From Streptomyces zhihengii (GTDB lineage Bacteria; Actinomycetota; Actinomycetes; Streptomycetales; Streptomycetaceae), in contig NZ_JAFEJA010000002.1 in NCBI RefSeq assembly GCF_016919245.1, positions 870,501 to 934,500 on the forward strand: a stretch of DNA of 64,000 bases, written 5' to 3'. The notes under the pieces are model-generated. The model was not told the origin of the DNA and ran no database searches. It saw only the letters and a list, made by a program, of their open reading frames with translations. Each line of letters opens with the position of its first letter. Within the stretch, counting starts at the first letter, position 1. This document shows positions 1 to 9,592 of this stretch, one piece after another. The translations under genes and the position numbers were made by a program.

Positions 1-3000
1 GGAGCAGCCGGGCGAGCGGGACCCCGGTGGCGCGGACCACGTCGGTGAGCGTCTCGCCCTCCTCGGCGGTGACCCGGTGCACCACCTCCTCGTACGCCGC
101 CTGCCCGGCCGGCACGGCGGACGCCGGCCCCTGCGCCGCACGCTCCGCCGGCCCGGCGAGACCCGCCGCGCCCGCCGAGGCGGCCACCCCGTCGAACACG
201 TCGACGTCGAGATGGCCGACCCCCGGCACCCGGTGCGCCGTCGCCAGCACGTCCGACAGCAGTGCGGGCGCCCCCAGTTCACGCTCCCCGGGCCCGAAGC
301 GGCGCAGCAGCGCCTGCCGCAGCCGGGGCCCGACGGTGTCCCAGCCGTGGTCCGGCTCCGTGCGCACCCGCGCCGCGAGCAGCAGCAGCACCGGCTCCCG
401 CACGTCCACCCGCACCGGCAGCCGGGAGTCCCCGTAGCGGGCGAGCGCGGACCGCAGCGACCGCAGCACCTCCGAGTCGTCCGCGAGCGGGCCGTCGTCC
501 ACCCCCGCGACCGTCACGTGCAGCACCCGCCGCCGCCCGTCGAACAGCTCCCGGGCGACCGCGCGGCCGATCCCCGCCCGTGACCGGGCGAAGTCCTCGT
601 AGTCCCCGACCGACACCAGCCGGTCCAGCGCGGAGACCGCCGACGGCACATTGCGCCGCGTCAGCCCCGGCCCGTCCGCGTCCGCGCCGCCGGACGCGGG
701 CAGCGGATTGGTGACCCCGGTGACCCCCAGCGGACGGGTCACCGCCTGGGTGACCCGGTGCGCCCGCACATTGGCCGCCCGGCCGGTGCCGAAGCGGTAG
801 CGGGCCCGCACGTTCTCGCTCCCGGTCGGCAGCCGGGCGCCGTTGACGCCGTCGCCGAAGTTCACCGTGGTGTGCCCGTCCGCCGTGCCCGTCACGTACA
901 CCCGCTCCCGCGGCCCGCGGCCGGCCAGGCTGTCCACCTCGTGCCACAGCAGGCCGTCGACCCTGATCTCCAGCACCGGCGCCGCGCCGAACGCGAGGTG
1001 CGGGGAGTCCGGGCCCGGGGTCCGGTCGCCCGCGGGCAGCCAGGTCAGCGGGGACCGCCACAGCGCGAACGCCTGGTTCGGCCGGTCCGCGTCCCCGCTG
1101 CCGATCGCCTCGTCCCGGCTCTCGCCGTGCGTCGCCGCGACCACGTTGCCCAGCACCCGCACGGTGTCGCGGCGGTAGCGGTACGCCAGACGCGCGGTCA
1201 GGGACAGCCGGGTGTGCACATGGTCGCCCGGCAGCAGCGGGTCGACGACCTGGTCGACGCCGGCGACCACCACCACCTCGGTCCCGGTGACGCCCGAGCC
1301 CGAGCCCGGTTCCCCGAACACGTCGGTGCGCTCGCCGGTGACGATCAGCCGCCGCCCCGGGCGCAGCCCGTCGTACAGCTCCGCCAGTTCGACGGTGTCC
1401 CCGTGCACGTCCTCGCCCAGCGGCTCGTCGGCGAGCCGCAGCGGCAGCCCGCCCGCGTGCACCGTGGTGTCGCGGATGTTGGACAGCAGCACGTCGTGCT
1501 CGTCGAGCCACGGGTCCGCCAGCGTCAGCTCGGTGCCGCGGCCGGTGACGCCGTAGTCCGTGTACACGGCGGTGCGCACCCCCGTCACCCGGGTCGTGAC
1601 GAACCGCAGCCCGGGGTCGCCCGGGACGCCGCCCGGATCGGCGACTCCCTTGCGGGGGCGCTCGATCGCCACCCAGCTCCCCACCGTGACCGAGTCCTGC
1701 ACCGACTCCAGGGGCAGCACCCGCAGCCTGCCGGCGTCGGCCGTGAGGGTGGCGACGCCCACGACGACGTTGGCGGGCTCACCGCCGACGGTGTACGCGG
1801 CGGTCACCTCCACGTCGCCCTGCCGGACCTGGCGGCTCTCGCCCGGCGCCAGCCACCAGTCGGCCGGCTCCCCGCCGTTCTGCACGGCCACATGGACGCG
1901 GCCGTCCTGACCGGGCCGCGACACGAACAGGGTCCGCTCCGGGAGTCCGTCGTGCAGCCGCGCCGTGACCCCCGGCTCCTGCGAGTCCGCCGGGCGGCGG
2001 TTCAGCCAGCTCAGGTCGTGGTCCTGGCCCGAGCGGGTCAGCAGCGTCACCCGTCCCGGACCGAGGCCGAACGTCCGCTCGGACGGCAGGTTCTCCGACA
2101 CCTGGACCGACGCGCCGGTCCCGGTGTGCTGGAACTCGGCCCGCTCCGGCACCCGGCCCGCCGTGTCGAACACCAGCCGCATCGTGGTCAGCGCCGATCC
2201 CACCAGCGGCCAGTCGGCCTGCCGGATCACCCGCCCCCGCTCGTCCTGCACCGGCCGCAGCGGCGCCGTCGCCCCGAAGGGCGCACTGGTCACCCGCATC
2301 GCCTGCACCTCGTCGAGCAGCGGCGCACCGCCCGGCGCCGTCCGCCGCCAGGCCGCGTACAGGCCCTCCGCGACAGCGGGGTCGAGCGCGGCGAGCACCT
2401 GCGCCCCGAGCTCGGCGCCGACCACGGGGCGGGCGCCGGAGGGCACCCGGGCCGTGCCGGGGCGCGCGGGCGGCGCCGCACGCAGCGCGGGCAGCACCGC
2501 TCCGAGCGCGCCGAGCGCCGTGTGCCCGGACGCCGCCGGTGCGGCGGGCGCCGGGGCCGGACGGGAGGGCTCCAGCTCCGCCGCCCGCTCGCGCAGTTCG
2601 CCGACGACGGCCTCCAGCCGCTCGAACCACGCGGCCGCGTCCTCGTGCGCGGCCGCCACCGCCTGCGCCTCCGCGAGCCGTTCGTGCGGCTCCGCGAGGC
2701 GTGCCGCGAACGCGGCCGGGGAGGCGATCGCGTCCAGGTCGGCGCGCAGGGGTGCGAGCACCTGGGCGTCGAAGACGTCGACGTACCGGCTGACGGGCCG
2801 CGGGTGGGGCCGCTCCGGCGCCGGGCCGCCGTCGTGCGGCCACGGCTCGTCCTCGGCGATCCACTCGCGCAGTTCGGCGACGAGTTCGCGCAGCGACGGG
2901 GGAGGGGAGGGGGGCAGCCCGACCGCCGTCACCTCGTCCTCGCGGTCCACCCGCAGCCGGACGACCGGCAGCAGCAGCCGTTGCCCGGGGGGCGGGGCCG

Positions 3001-3922
3001 GGTCGGCCTTCGCGCCGGCGGACGCGGCGTCGCCGAGTGCCCCGCCGGCGGAGGCGGCCGAGCCGCCGGAGTCCGTGCCGCCGGGGGTGACCGCGTCGCC
3101 GGAGGCCGCGCCGCCGGGGACGGCCACGCCCGCGGAGGCCGCGTCGCCGGAAGCCGTCCCGCCGGGGGTGACCGCGCCCGCGGAGGCCGTGCCGCCGGAA
3201 GCCGTCCCGCCGGGGACGGCCGCGCCGTCGGAGCCCGGGTCGCCCGGGCCCGGCGCGGCCGAGGCGAACACGAACAGCAGCCGGTCACCGGTGGTCAGCC
3301 CCGTCGCCGTGCCGGAGAGGTGGATCTCCGCCCGCCGGCCCAGGTCGGCGGGCGTCAGCAGGGCCGGCCGACGCCTGCGCACGGCCAGCTCGTTCCACGA
3401 CGCCCGCGCCGTCAGCTCCTCGCTCGTCTCGAAGACCTGCGACTCCTCGTCCGACGTCACCGGCACGCTGTTGCTCCGCGCACCCCGCGGGATCAGCACC
3501 GGGACCTCCGCCTCCCGCGGATCACGGTCCAGCGAGTAGGCGAGATAGGTGCCGGCGGCCACCCCCGGCCGCGGCCGGTGCCCCACCAGCCGCCCCAGCA
3601 GCGCCAGCGAGCGGTGCCCGTCCGCCGTCCGCAGATACGCCTCGTCCGCGATCCGCTCCCCGTGGAAGGTCAGCAGGTCGCCGACCACCGCCCACGCGTC
3701 GAGCAGTCCGATCACCGGATCGTCCGGTGTGCGGACCGTCAGACCGCCGAGGGCCGGATACGCCGGCGAGGCCAGCCGGTCCAGCATCGCCGCGAGGAAC
3801 GAACCGTACTCGCCCACCCGGTAGTCCAGCGCCGTACGGCCCGGGGGGTTGTACGGCGCCCGCGGCGCCAGGCGTTCGTCGTGGCCGCCACCGCCGCAGC
3901 CGCAGCCGCACGCGCCGCTCAT
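1..3922 (-). CDS. eCIS baseplate (wedge) assembly protein, partial at window edge
   Basis: The frame opens at an ATG (3922) that overlaps the stop of the upstream baseplate gene by 4 nt, and it stays open to base 1, so the C-terminus lies outside the window (more than 1,300 residues seen). The N-terminus has a short Cys/Gly run and then the stretch around 'LDAWAVVGDLLTFHGERIA' (about residues 75-95), typical of TIGR02243-type 'putative baseplate assembly proteins' of contractile injection systems. The same kind of stretch is in its upstream neighbour, so the two are probably paralogous wedge subunits. Residues about 228-281 form a Gly/Ala/Ser/Thr-rich low-complexity insert made of 16-residue repeats. 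The last readable part, 'EEGETLTDVVRATGVPLARL', loosely resembles a LysM-like segment, which is weak evidence. The role is inferred from family and operon: a baseplate arm linking the hub to the sheath. Confidence 0.8.
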   Translation of the reverse strand, partial: MSGACGCGCGGGGHDERLAPRAPYNPPGRTALDYRVGEYGSFLAAMLDRLASPAYPALGGLTVRTPDDPVIGLLDAWAVVGDLLTFHGERIADEAYLRTADGHRSLALLGRLVGHRPRPGVAAGTYLAYSLDRDPREAEVPVLIPRGARSNSVPVTSDEESQVFETSEELTARASWNELAVRRRRPALLTPADLGRRAEIHLSGTATGLTTGDRLLFVFASAAPGPGDPGSDGAAVPGGTASGGTASAGAVTPGGTASGDAASAGVAVPGGAASGDAVTPGGTDSGGSAASAGGALGDAASAGAKADPAPPPGQRLLLPVVRLRVDREDEVTAVGLPPSPPPSLRELVAELREWIAEDEPWPHDGGPAPERPHPRPVSRYVDVFDAQVLAPLRADLDAIASPAAFAARLAEPHERLAEAQAVAAAHEDAAAWFERLEAVVGELRERAAELEPSRPAPAPAAPAASGHTALGALGAVLPALRAAPPARPGTARVPSGARPVVGAELGAQVLAALDPAVAEGLYAAWRRTAPGGAPLLDEVQAMRVTSAPFGATAPLRPVQDERGRVIRQADWPLVGSALTTMRLVFDTAGRVPERAEFQHTGTGASVQVSENLPSERTFGLGPGRVTLLTRSGQDHDLSWLNRRPADSQEPGVTARLHDGLPERTLFVSRPGQDGRVHVAVQNGGEPADWWLAPGESRQVRQGDVEVTAAYTVGGEPANVVVGVATLTADAGRLRVLPLESVQDSVTVGSWVAIERPRKGVADPGGVPGDPGLRFVTTRVTGVRTAVYTDYGVTGRGTELTLADPWLDEHDVLLSNIRDTTVHAGGLPLRLADEPLGEDVHGDTVELAELYDGLRPGRRLIVTGERTDVFGEPGSGSGVTGTEVVVVAGVDQVVDPLLPGDHVHTRLSLTARLAYRYRRDTVRVLGNVVAATHGESRDEAIGSGDADRPNQAFALWRSPLTWLPAGDRTPGPDSPHLAFGAAPVLEIRVDGLLWHEVDSLAGRGPRERVYVTGTADGHTTVNFGDGVNGARLPTGSENVRARYRFGTGRAANVRAHRVTQAVTRPLGVTGVTNPLPASGGADADGPGLTRRNVPSAVSALDRLVSVGDYEDFARSRAGIGRAVARELFDGRRRVLHVTVAGVDDGPLADDSEVLRSLRSALARYGDSRLPVRVDVREPVLLLLAARVRTEPDHGWDTVGPRLRQALLRRFGPGERELGAPALLSDVLATAHRVPGVGHLDVDVFDGVAASAGAAGLAGPAERAAQGPASAVPAGQAAYEEVVHRVTAEEGETLTDVVRATGVPLARLL
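3078..3239. repeat. 48-bp imperfect tandem repeat inside baseplate gene
   Basis: Two complete 48-bp units begin at 3111 and 3159, with partial units at 3078-3110 and 3207-3239. Each starts with ccgccgggg and differs by a few bases. The length is a multiple of three, so the unit encodes a 16-residue Gly/Ala/Ser/Thr/Pro/Val repeat in the minus-strand baseplate protein. It looks like a slippage-expanded flexible linker. Confidence 0.8.
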
Positions 3923-6900
3923 CGGGCACCTCCGCCGATCTCGATGGACAGCCGGCCGTTCCCGGGCCGGTCCGGGTCGTTGTCGAGGCGCGCGATCTCC
4001 AGCGGCCCCGTCCGCAGCAGGCCCTCCTCGAACGCCGAGTCCTCGTCCCAGGCGCCGGGGCCGTGCCGGTCGGCCGCGTGGCCGCCCGCGTGGAGCCGCC
4101 GCAGCCGCACCACCCGGACGTCCGTGACCCCCTGGACCGACGCGGCGGCGGCCACCAGCCGGCTCAGCCGGACCGGTTCGCCGAACGTCAGCGCGTCCGG
4201 ATGGAAGAAGCCGAGCCGCCCGTCCGGCAGCCGCCGGCCGCCCAGCACCGCGTACAGCTCGGCGAGGATCCGCCCCTGCTGGTGCCCGGGCGCCGCGCAC
4301 ACCCGCAGCGCCACGTCCAGCGGCACGGCACGGGCCGGCCCGACCACCAGCTCGTGACCGATGCGCCGGAACCGCTCCAGGGCGTACGCGACCGAGTCCA
4401 GCAGCTCGGGCGTCGGCTCGGCGTCGCCCAGCGCGTCGACGGCCACATGCGCCTCCTGCGCACTGCCCGTCCAGCGGATCTCGGCGGCCGCCCGCTGCAC
4501 CCCCGGCAGCGCCGCCGCGAGCTCCGCGTAGTCCTCCGCCGTCACCGCCCGCAGCCGGGTCCGCCGCAGCTCCAGCGGGGCCAGCCGGCGCACCTGCTCC
4601 AGCGGCTCCGGCCCCGTGCCGCCCACCGCGGGCAGCGGATTGCGCACCCCCGCCACCGGCACCGGGTCACCGGCGTCCACCGCCACGGCGTCCCGGCACA
4701 GCACCAGATGGCCGATCGCCTCGGCGCCCACGTTGCCCGCCGTCCCGCCGCCGATCCGGTAGTGCAGCTCCAGCCGGGCGCCCGGCCGCGGCCGCGCACC
4801 GTGCCGGCCGTCGCCGAACCGCAGGGCCAGCCGCCCGTCGTCCTCCAGCTCGCCCACCAGGTGCCGGTCCCGCGGACCACTGGCCAGCAGATCCCGCCGG
4901 GGCACGAAGACCTCCCCGCCGTCCACCGACCGCACCGCGGGCAGCGCCTCGCGCGGATCCTGCCGCACGGCCGCGGCGGGCCCCCGCAGCGAGGGCTCGT
5001 CCGGGTGCAGCCCCACCGCGTGGGCGGGTCCCCAGGTACGGGCGATCTCCCAGGCGACCGACCCGTCGAGCACCGCGCCCGCACGGGCCCGCGCCGTCAG
5101 CACCGCCAGCCGGCGGAGCTTCGGCGCCAGCAGGCGCTCGCTGCGGTGCAGCAGCTCCCGCAGTGCCTCCACCGGGCGGCGGCGCAGTTCGAACCGCTCC
5201 AGCACCCGCAGCCCGAACAGCAGCGTCAGCTCGGCGGTCTCCGCCTCCGACAGGCCGTCGCCGTCCCGGGCGCTGCGCCACAGCTCCACCAGCCGCCCCC
5301 GCACCCGCCCGGGGACGGCGGCGAGCAGCGCCGCCTGCCCGGCCGACACATGCGCGGACAGCGGGAACGGCACCGACTGCACCACCGGGGAGCGCCCGAG
5401 CACCGGCCGAAGCCGCGGTGCGATCCCCGGGTACACCGTCTGCGCCAGCAGCGTCCGCAGCGCCCCGGCCTGCTCGTACGCCGTCCCGGGCACCACCTTC
5501 TCCCGCCGCCTGCCCGCCAGTTCGAGTCCGATACCGGCCCGGGCGACGGCGTCCTCGCCGACCCCCTCGAACAGTTCGCGCACCTGGGCGGCCGTCAGGG
5601 CCTTCCCGCGCCCGGCCCGGTCCAGCCGCAGACCGATCAGGCCGGCCACCGCGTTGCCGCCGTCACCGTCCTGGCAGCCCGCCGGATCGCACGACCCGAG
5701 GACCGCGGGCCCCGGCGGCACCGTCACCGTCTCCGGCTCCCGGCCCCCGAACGTCAGCGACCGGCCGTGGTCGACGAGGGCCACGTTCCCGCGGACCACG
5801 CTCACGTCCTCCACCGGCTCGCAGTCCAGGCCCGCCCGCGCCGTCAGGCACACCCGGAAGTCCGGCGCGTCCTCGCGCGCCCAGGTCACCTCCAGCACCG
5901 GCTGTCCGCACAGCCGGTCCACACCCGGGGTGACCGACGTCAGCCGCACGGCCCGGCGGTGCGCCGGGTCGGCGTCCCCCGGCGTGCCCGAACGCGGCCC
6001 CCGCACCTCCTCGATCACCAGCAGATCGCCGGCGGCGAGCTCCAGCGAACGGCGATCGCACTCCTCGTCGGCCCACTCGTCCCGCAGCGTCGCGGAGACG
6101 GCGCCCGCGGGCAGGGCGCACACCTCGCCGCCCCAGGTCCAGAAGCGGATCGTGTTGTGCGCGGGCCGCAGCACCAGCGGATCGTCCGCCGCCACCGGCT
6201 CGAACACCTCCACCGTGCCCCGCTCGCCGAGCACCGCGAGGTCGCCGTCGTCGATCACCGTCCCGATCTCGGGCCGGTCGCGCGGCCCGAGCCGGGCGAT
6301 GTCGACGGCGGCGAAGCGGAACGTCCCCGGCACCAGCGTCAGTTCCCGGGCCACCTCGACGGTCACGAACGCCCGCGCGTTGACGCCGTCGTGCATCGGG
6401 TAGTCGATCAGCCGGACATGCCGGCGCACCGACACCCGGCGCCGGGCGGTGTCCAGGTACGCCTCGGTCGCGACCGCGTCCTGCTGGTAGGAGATCCGGT
6501 CCGCCGTGTACGCCAGCAGCTCCACCAGCGTGACGCCGAGATCGGCCGGGTTCCGCTCCGTCCAGCCCGGCGTGGTGAGCGCCAGCCGGTCCAGGATCAG
6601 CCGCCGCACCGACTCGTAGTCCCGCGGGGTGTAGTCGGTCAGCGGCGACGGCGGCGGCACCGACGCCGGGGCGGGCCGCGGCCCGCCCGGATCGAACGCC
6701 GCCGGACGCTCGCTCGCGAAGACGAACGGAGCCGAGAAGTACCGCTGGTCGAAGCCCGGCCAGGGCTCGGTGCCCGGACGGCCGTACGGATCGGTGTCCA
6801 CCACCGACAGCCGGTACGGGCCGCCGTCCCCGGTGCGGTCCAGCGTGACGAGCAGCCGGTCGTCGAGCTCCGGGTCCTCCTCGCGCTCCACCGCGACCTC

Positions 6901-7107
6901 GACCGCGGCGATCCCGGAGACCCGCCGCCCGCCGTCGATCCGGATGTTCTCCGGGCCCAGCCCGTGCGGGGCCTTGCCCAGGAACGTGACCGTCAGCGTC
7001 AGTCCGTCGTCACCGGCCTCGACCGCGTCCACACCCCCGAGACCGGCCCCCCGGACCGCGCCCCGCCGTCCGCTGCCGCGGCGGACGTCCCCCTCCAGCC
7101 GGCTCAT
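3919..7107 (-). CDS. eCIS baseplate J-like wedge protein
   Basis: A 1,062-residue protein. Around residues 165-255 it has the signature of TIGR02243-type baseplate assembly proteins ('DYTPRDYESVRRLILDRLA', 'NPADLGVTLVELLAYTADR', 'ISYQQDAVATEAYLDTARRR'). The rest is long and beta-rich with a J-like C-terminal third. In phage tails and eCIS particles such proteins form the wedge ring that joins the hub/spike to the sheath. The ATG at 7107 overlaps the gp25 stop by 4 nt and its own stop overlaps the next baseplate start by 4 nt, so it sits in the middle of a coupled run of baseplate genes. No signal peptide is visible, as expected for a particle assembled in the cytoplasm. Confidence 0.85.
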   Translation of the reverse strand: MSRLEGDVRRGSGRRGAVRGAGLGGVDAVEAGDDGLTLTVTFLGKAPHGLGPENIRIDGGRRVSGIAAVEVAVEREEDPELDDRLLVTLDRTGDGGPYRLSVVDTDPYGRPGTEPWPGFDQRYFSAPFVFASERPAAFDPGGPRPAPASVPPPSPLTDYTPRDYESVRRLILDRLALTTPGWTERNPADLGVTLVELLAYTADRISYQQDAVATEAYLDTARRRVSVRRHVRLIDYPMHDGVNARAFVTVEVARELTLVPGTFRFAAVDIARLGPRDRPEIGTVIDDGDLAVLGERGTVEVFEPVAADDPLVLRPAHNTIRFWTWGGEVCALPAGAVSATLRDEWADEECDRRSLELAAGDLLVIEEVRGPRSGTPGDADPAHRRAVRLTSVTPGVDRLCGQPVLEVTWAREDAPDFRVCLTARAGLDCEPVEDVSVVRGNVALVDHGRSLTFGGREPETVTVPPGPAVLGSCDPAGCQDGDGGNAVAGLIGLRLDRAGRGKALTAAQVRELFEGVGEDAVARAGIGLELAGRRREKVVPGTAYEQAGALRTLLAQTVYPGIAPRLRPVLGRSPVVQSVPFPLSAHVSAGQAALLAAVPGRVRGRLVELWRSARDGDGLSEAETAELTLLFGLRVLERFELRRRPVEALRELLHRSERLLAPKLRRLAVLTARARAGAVLDGSVAWEIARTWGPAHAVGLHPDEPSLRGPAAAVRQDPREALPAVRSVDGGEVFVPRRDLLASGPRDRHLVGELEDDGRLALRFGDGRHGARPRPGARLELHYRIGGGTAGNVGAEAIGHLVLCRDAVAVDAGDPVPVAGVRNPLPAVGGTGPEPLEQVRRLAPLELRRTRLRAVTAEDYAELAAALPGVQRAAAEIRWTGSAQEAHVAVDALGDAEPTPELLDSVAYALERFRRIGHELVVGPARAVPLDVALRVCAAPGHQQGRILAELYAVLGGRRLPDGRLGFFHPDALTFGEPVRLSRLVAAAASVQGVTDVRVVRLRRLHAGGHAADRHGPGAWDEDSAFEEGLLRTGPLEIARLDNDPDRPGNGRLSIEIGGGAR

Positions 7108-7481
7108 ACGGGCCCGCTCCCTTCGAACATCTCGTCACGCAGGCTCCCCGTGGAGCGCACCGTGTAGCGCAGATACACCCGGACCACGTTCTCCTCGCTC
7201 ACCACGTCCAGGGCCTCCACCTCGATCAGCTCGCCCAGCCAGCGCTGGAGCGACGCCTGCACCGACAGCTCCAGCGCGGAGGCCAGTTCGGGACTGTTCG
7301 GGGTGAACACCAGGTCCAGCAGCCCGCAGCCGAAGTCGGGACGCATCACCCGCTCGCCGGGGCTGGTGAACAGCAACTGCTCGATCAGGTCGCACACATG
7401 CCCGTCGGCTCCGGCGTGCGCGGTCCTGCCGCGCAGGTCGGCCCGGAACGGGAACGCGATGTCATGACGTACGGGCCTCAT
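7104..7481 (-). CDS. gp25/GPW-family baseplate protein
   Basis: A 125-residue protein starting 'MRPVRHDIAFPFRAD' with the GPW/gp25 fold pattern. It includes 'IEQLLFTSPGERVMRPDFGC', then a conserved hydrophobic segment, and a C-terminal beta strand 'VRVYLRYTVRSTG'. In T4 and eCIS, gp25 is the inner-baseplate lysozyme-like domain that nucleates sheath assembly. The ATG at 7481 is preferred over an upstream in-frame start because it overlaps the stop of the PAAR-like gene by 4 nt and matches the normal family length. It overlaps the downstream wedge gene by 4 nt. Confidence 0.9.
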   Translation of the reverse strand: MRPVRHDIAFPFRADLRGRTAHAGADGHVCDLIEQLLFTSPGERVMRPDFGCGLLDLVFTPNSPELASALELSVQASLQRWLGELIEVEALDVVSEENVVRVYLRYTVRSTGSLRDEMFEGSGPV

Positions 7482-7849
7482 CCGCAGACCACCCCGCCCC
7501 GGCCGGCGGTGACGGCCACCGCGCCCTGCGGGACCAGCGCCGCGCCGAGGCACTGCGCCCCCGAGGTGCCCAGCAGCACCGGCGCACCGTCGACCAGCAC
7601 CCCGCCGGGGCGCGGACTCCACCGCACCGACAGACACGGCTCGGGCGTCCCGTTCACCGTGTGGCGGCATCCCGCGACGGCGAACACGTCGGACGCGGTG
7701 TGCACCGCGTGCCCGTCGGCCCGCACCCCGCCGCGCCCACCGGGCCCGGACACCGCGAACACCCGCCCGCCGTGCGGGCAGTGCAGCCCGCTCGCCGCGC
7801 TCACCACGTTCCCCGGCCCGCCGGGGCCGCCACCGTCACCGGACACCAT
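7478..7849 (-). CDS. PAAR-like spike-tip protein candidate
   Basis: A 123-residue Gly/Val-rich protein of short beta strands with four cysteines in its body ('ASGLHCPHGGRVFAV', 'VAGCRHTVNG', 'EPCLSVRW', 'GAQCLGAAL'). The pattern resembles PAAR-like/DUF4280 proteins, which cap the spike with a metal-binding tip. The position between the gpV spike and gp25 is where the tip gene lies in Afp/PVC-type clusters. The ATG at 7849 follows a good ribosome binding site (GGGGAG, 5 nt spacing). The longer open frame upstream overlaps the spike gene and is not used. Family assignment is inferred from pattern and context, not from a profile search. Confidence 0.65.
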   Translation of the reverse strand: MVSGDGGGPGGPGNVVSAASGLHCPHGGRVFAVSGPGGRGGVRADGHAVHTASDVFAVAGCRHTVNGTPEPCLSVRWSPRPGGVLVDGAPVLLGTSGAQCLGAALVPQGAVAVTAGRGGVVCG

Positions 7850-7875
7850 CGCCACTCCCCGTCTCCCTGCCCGTC

Positions 7876-8406
7876 TCAACTCTTCGCCGGCACGACCAGG
7901 CGGCCGTCGTTGATGTCGACCTGACCGCCCGTCAGCCGCACCGAGGCCCCCTGGCCGTCGGCGATCGTCACGCCCTTCTCGTCCACCTGGATGTACGCGC
8001 CCGTCGCGGCCTGCAACCGGATGCCGCTGCCGCCGTCCGGCACGTCGCCCATCACGAACGCGTGCCGGTCCGAGGTGCGGATCACCACGTTCTGATGGGC
8101 CGGCGACCCGGTGAGCGCGTCCGGCGGCAGCTCCGAACGGTCGCCGTACCAGCAGCCCGACCAGATCGGGTAGCTCGGATCGCCCTGCTCGAACTCCACC
8201 CACACGCCCGCTCCCGCCGAGGGCACCGCGTAGTGCCCCGACCGGTCGCCCGCGAACGGCAGGCACGGCAGCGCCCACGTCGACACCTCGTCACCGAGCA
8301 CGTCCGGCACCTTGACCGTGACCCGCCCGATCCTCAGCGGGTCGTCGTTGCTCACCACCCGCCCCCGGAACTTGCCGAGGAACCGGTTGTTGCCTCCTGC
8401 TGCCAT
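7876..8406 (-). CDS. gpV/VgrG-like spike protein (gp5-type OB fold)
   Basis: A 176-residue protein beginning 'MAAGGNNRFLGKFRGRVVSN', followed by 'DPLRIGRVTVKVPDVLG' and 'GAGVWVEFEQGDPSYPIWSG', the hallmarks of the phage baseplate assembly protein V / gp5 OB-fold. The C-terminal half ('SGIRLQAATGAYIQVDEKGV', 'GGQVDINDGRLVVP') is the short-strand repeat that forms the trimeric beta-helix needle. It should be the central spike of the injection particle, sitting on the gpD hub encoded upstream and capped by the PAAR-like protein encoded downstream. It is separated from the hub gene by 46 nt and from the tip gene by 26 nt. Confidence 0.92.
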   Translation of the reverse strand: MAAGGNNRFLGKFRGRVVSNDDPLRIGRVTVKVPDVLGDEVSTWALPCLPFAGDRSGHYAVPSAGAGVWVEFEQGDPSYPIWSGCWYGDRSELPPDALTGSPAHQNVVIRTSDRHAFVMGDVPDGGSGIRLQAATGAYIQVDEKGVTIADGQGASVRLTGGQVDINDGRLVVPAKS

Positions 8407-8452
8407 GCGGTGTCCGCTTCCTTCCTGCGACGGTGCGGCGCCGGAACGCCTC

Positions 8453-9592
8453 TCAGGGCCGTACGGTGGTGCCGCGGGCGACCAGCCCCTCGCGCGAGAG
8501 CGTGAAGTTCTGCTGGTACGAGCCGGGCGTCAGGTTGTGGGTGACCGAGGTGACGTAGTAGTCGCCGTCGTAGGTGACCCCCGCGCCCCGCACCCCGACC
8601 AGCTCACGGGGGCGCAGCACGTACCCGTGGCGGTTCACGTCGAGCTGCCCCGAACCGGTCACCGAGTCCGCCGAGGTGGCCGCCCGGGCCAGCGCCTCGG
8701 CCCGCGCCTGTTCGAGACCGAGCTTCGCCGTGCCCGCCAGGCGCCGGCGCTTGAGCGCCGGAGTGGCGCGCCGGCCGAGCGGCGGCCGCAGCGGGCCGAT
8801 GTCAGGCTGGGGGAGCAGCGTCGACTCCCGCGACAGCGGGTCCTGCCAGCGCACCTGCGGTTCCTCGCGGGCCGCGCCGTCGTACGCGAACGTCAGCTGG
8901 TCGACCGTGGAGTTGACGTCCATGTTCACGTTGAGGGCGTGCTGCCGCGTACCGAGCCGGCGCTGCGGCCCCCAGTAGGCGACGGACACCCCGGGGACGG
9001 GCCCCGGCACCAGGTAGAAGGTGAAGCCGTTGGCGCGGGCCAGCTCGTTCACGTACCCCAGGTCCGTCGCGCTCTGGTACTCGACCCGCAACTGCTGCCG
9101 GGGCGGCTGCGAGATCTGCTCCGGCCGCACGTCCGGCTGGATGCCGTAGTCGACGTACCTGCCGAGGATCCGCCGGACCCGCTCCGCGGGGGAGAGGTTG
9201 GGGAAGCGGTCGGTCCGCTCCTCCAGGTCCATCAGGACGGTGAGGTCCTCGCCCGTCACCGTCAGGGTGCTCTGCCCCGGCTGATTGCTCGCCCCGACCT
9301 CCTGGCGCACGATCAGCCCGTCGAGGAGCACCGTCGGCACGCCCCTGACGGTCGTCGACACGATCACCCGGGTGCGCGGGTCGAAGAAGCCCTCCGGGAG
9401 CAGCGTCCCGGTGATGGCGCCCCGCTTCGTCAGGTCGAACGCCATCTGGAAACCGCTGCGTTCCCCCGCGGTGCTGGTGATCTGCAGCGACAGCAGCGCC
9501 TCCACGACCTCCCGCGGCACCGGACGCGTCAGTTTCGGCCCCATCCGCAGCGTCAGATGGACGGGGCCGCCGCCCACCGGCTCATCGCCCAC
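8453..9592 (-). CDS. gpD/gp27-like baseplate hub protein
   Basis: A 379-residue protein of the phage late control gene D / gp27 hub family. Typical features are 'LLDGLIVRQEVGASNQPGQS' with 'TLTVTGEDLTVLMDLEER' near residues 90-125, the 'SPAERVRRILGRYVDYGI' segment, and a C-terminal 'YDGDYYVTSVTHNLTPGSYQ' strand. The hub trimer bridges the inner tube and the spike. Its start overlaps the upstream LysM gene by 11 nt, which argues for coupled translation. The length is normal for the family and no key region is missing. Confidence 0.9.
   Translation of the reverse strand: MGDEPVGGGPVHLTLRMGPKLTRPVPREVVEALLSLQITSTAGERSGFQMAFDLTKRGAITGTLLPEGFFDPRTRVIVSTTVRGVPTVLLDGLIVRQEVGASNQPGQSTLTVTGEDLTVLMDLEERTDRFPNLSPAERVRRILGRYVDYGIQPDVRPEQISQPPRQQLRVEYQSATDLGYVNELARANGFTFYLVPGPVPGVSVAYWGPQRRLGTRQHALNVNMDVNSTVDQLTFAYDGAAREEPQVRWQDPLSRESTLLPQPDIGPLRPPLGRRATPALKRRRLAGTAKLGLEQARAEALARAATSADSVTGSGQLDVNRHGYVLRPRELVGVRGAGVTYDGDYYVTSVTHNLTPGSYQQNFTLSREGLVARGTTVRP

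Noticed and set aside
3727..7167. Very long plus-strand open frame opposite the baseplate genes
   Set aside because: His/Arg/Gln/Pro-rich translation typical of an antisense shadow in GC-rich DNA. The minus strand encodes recognisable baseplate proteins.
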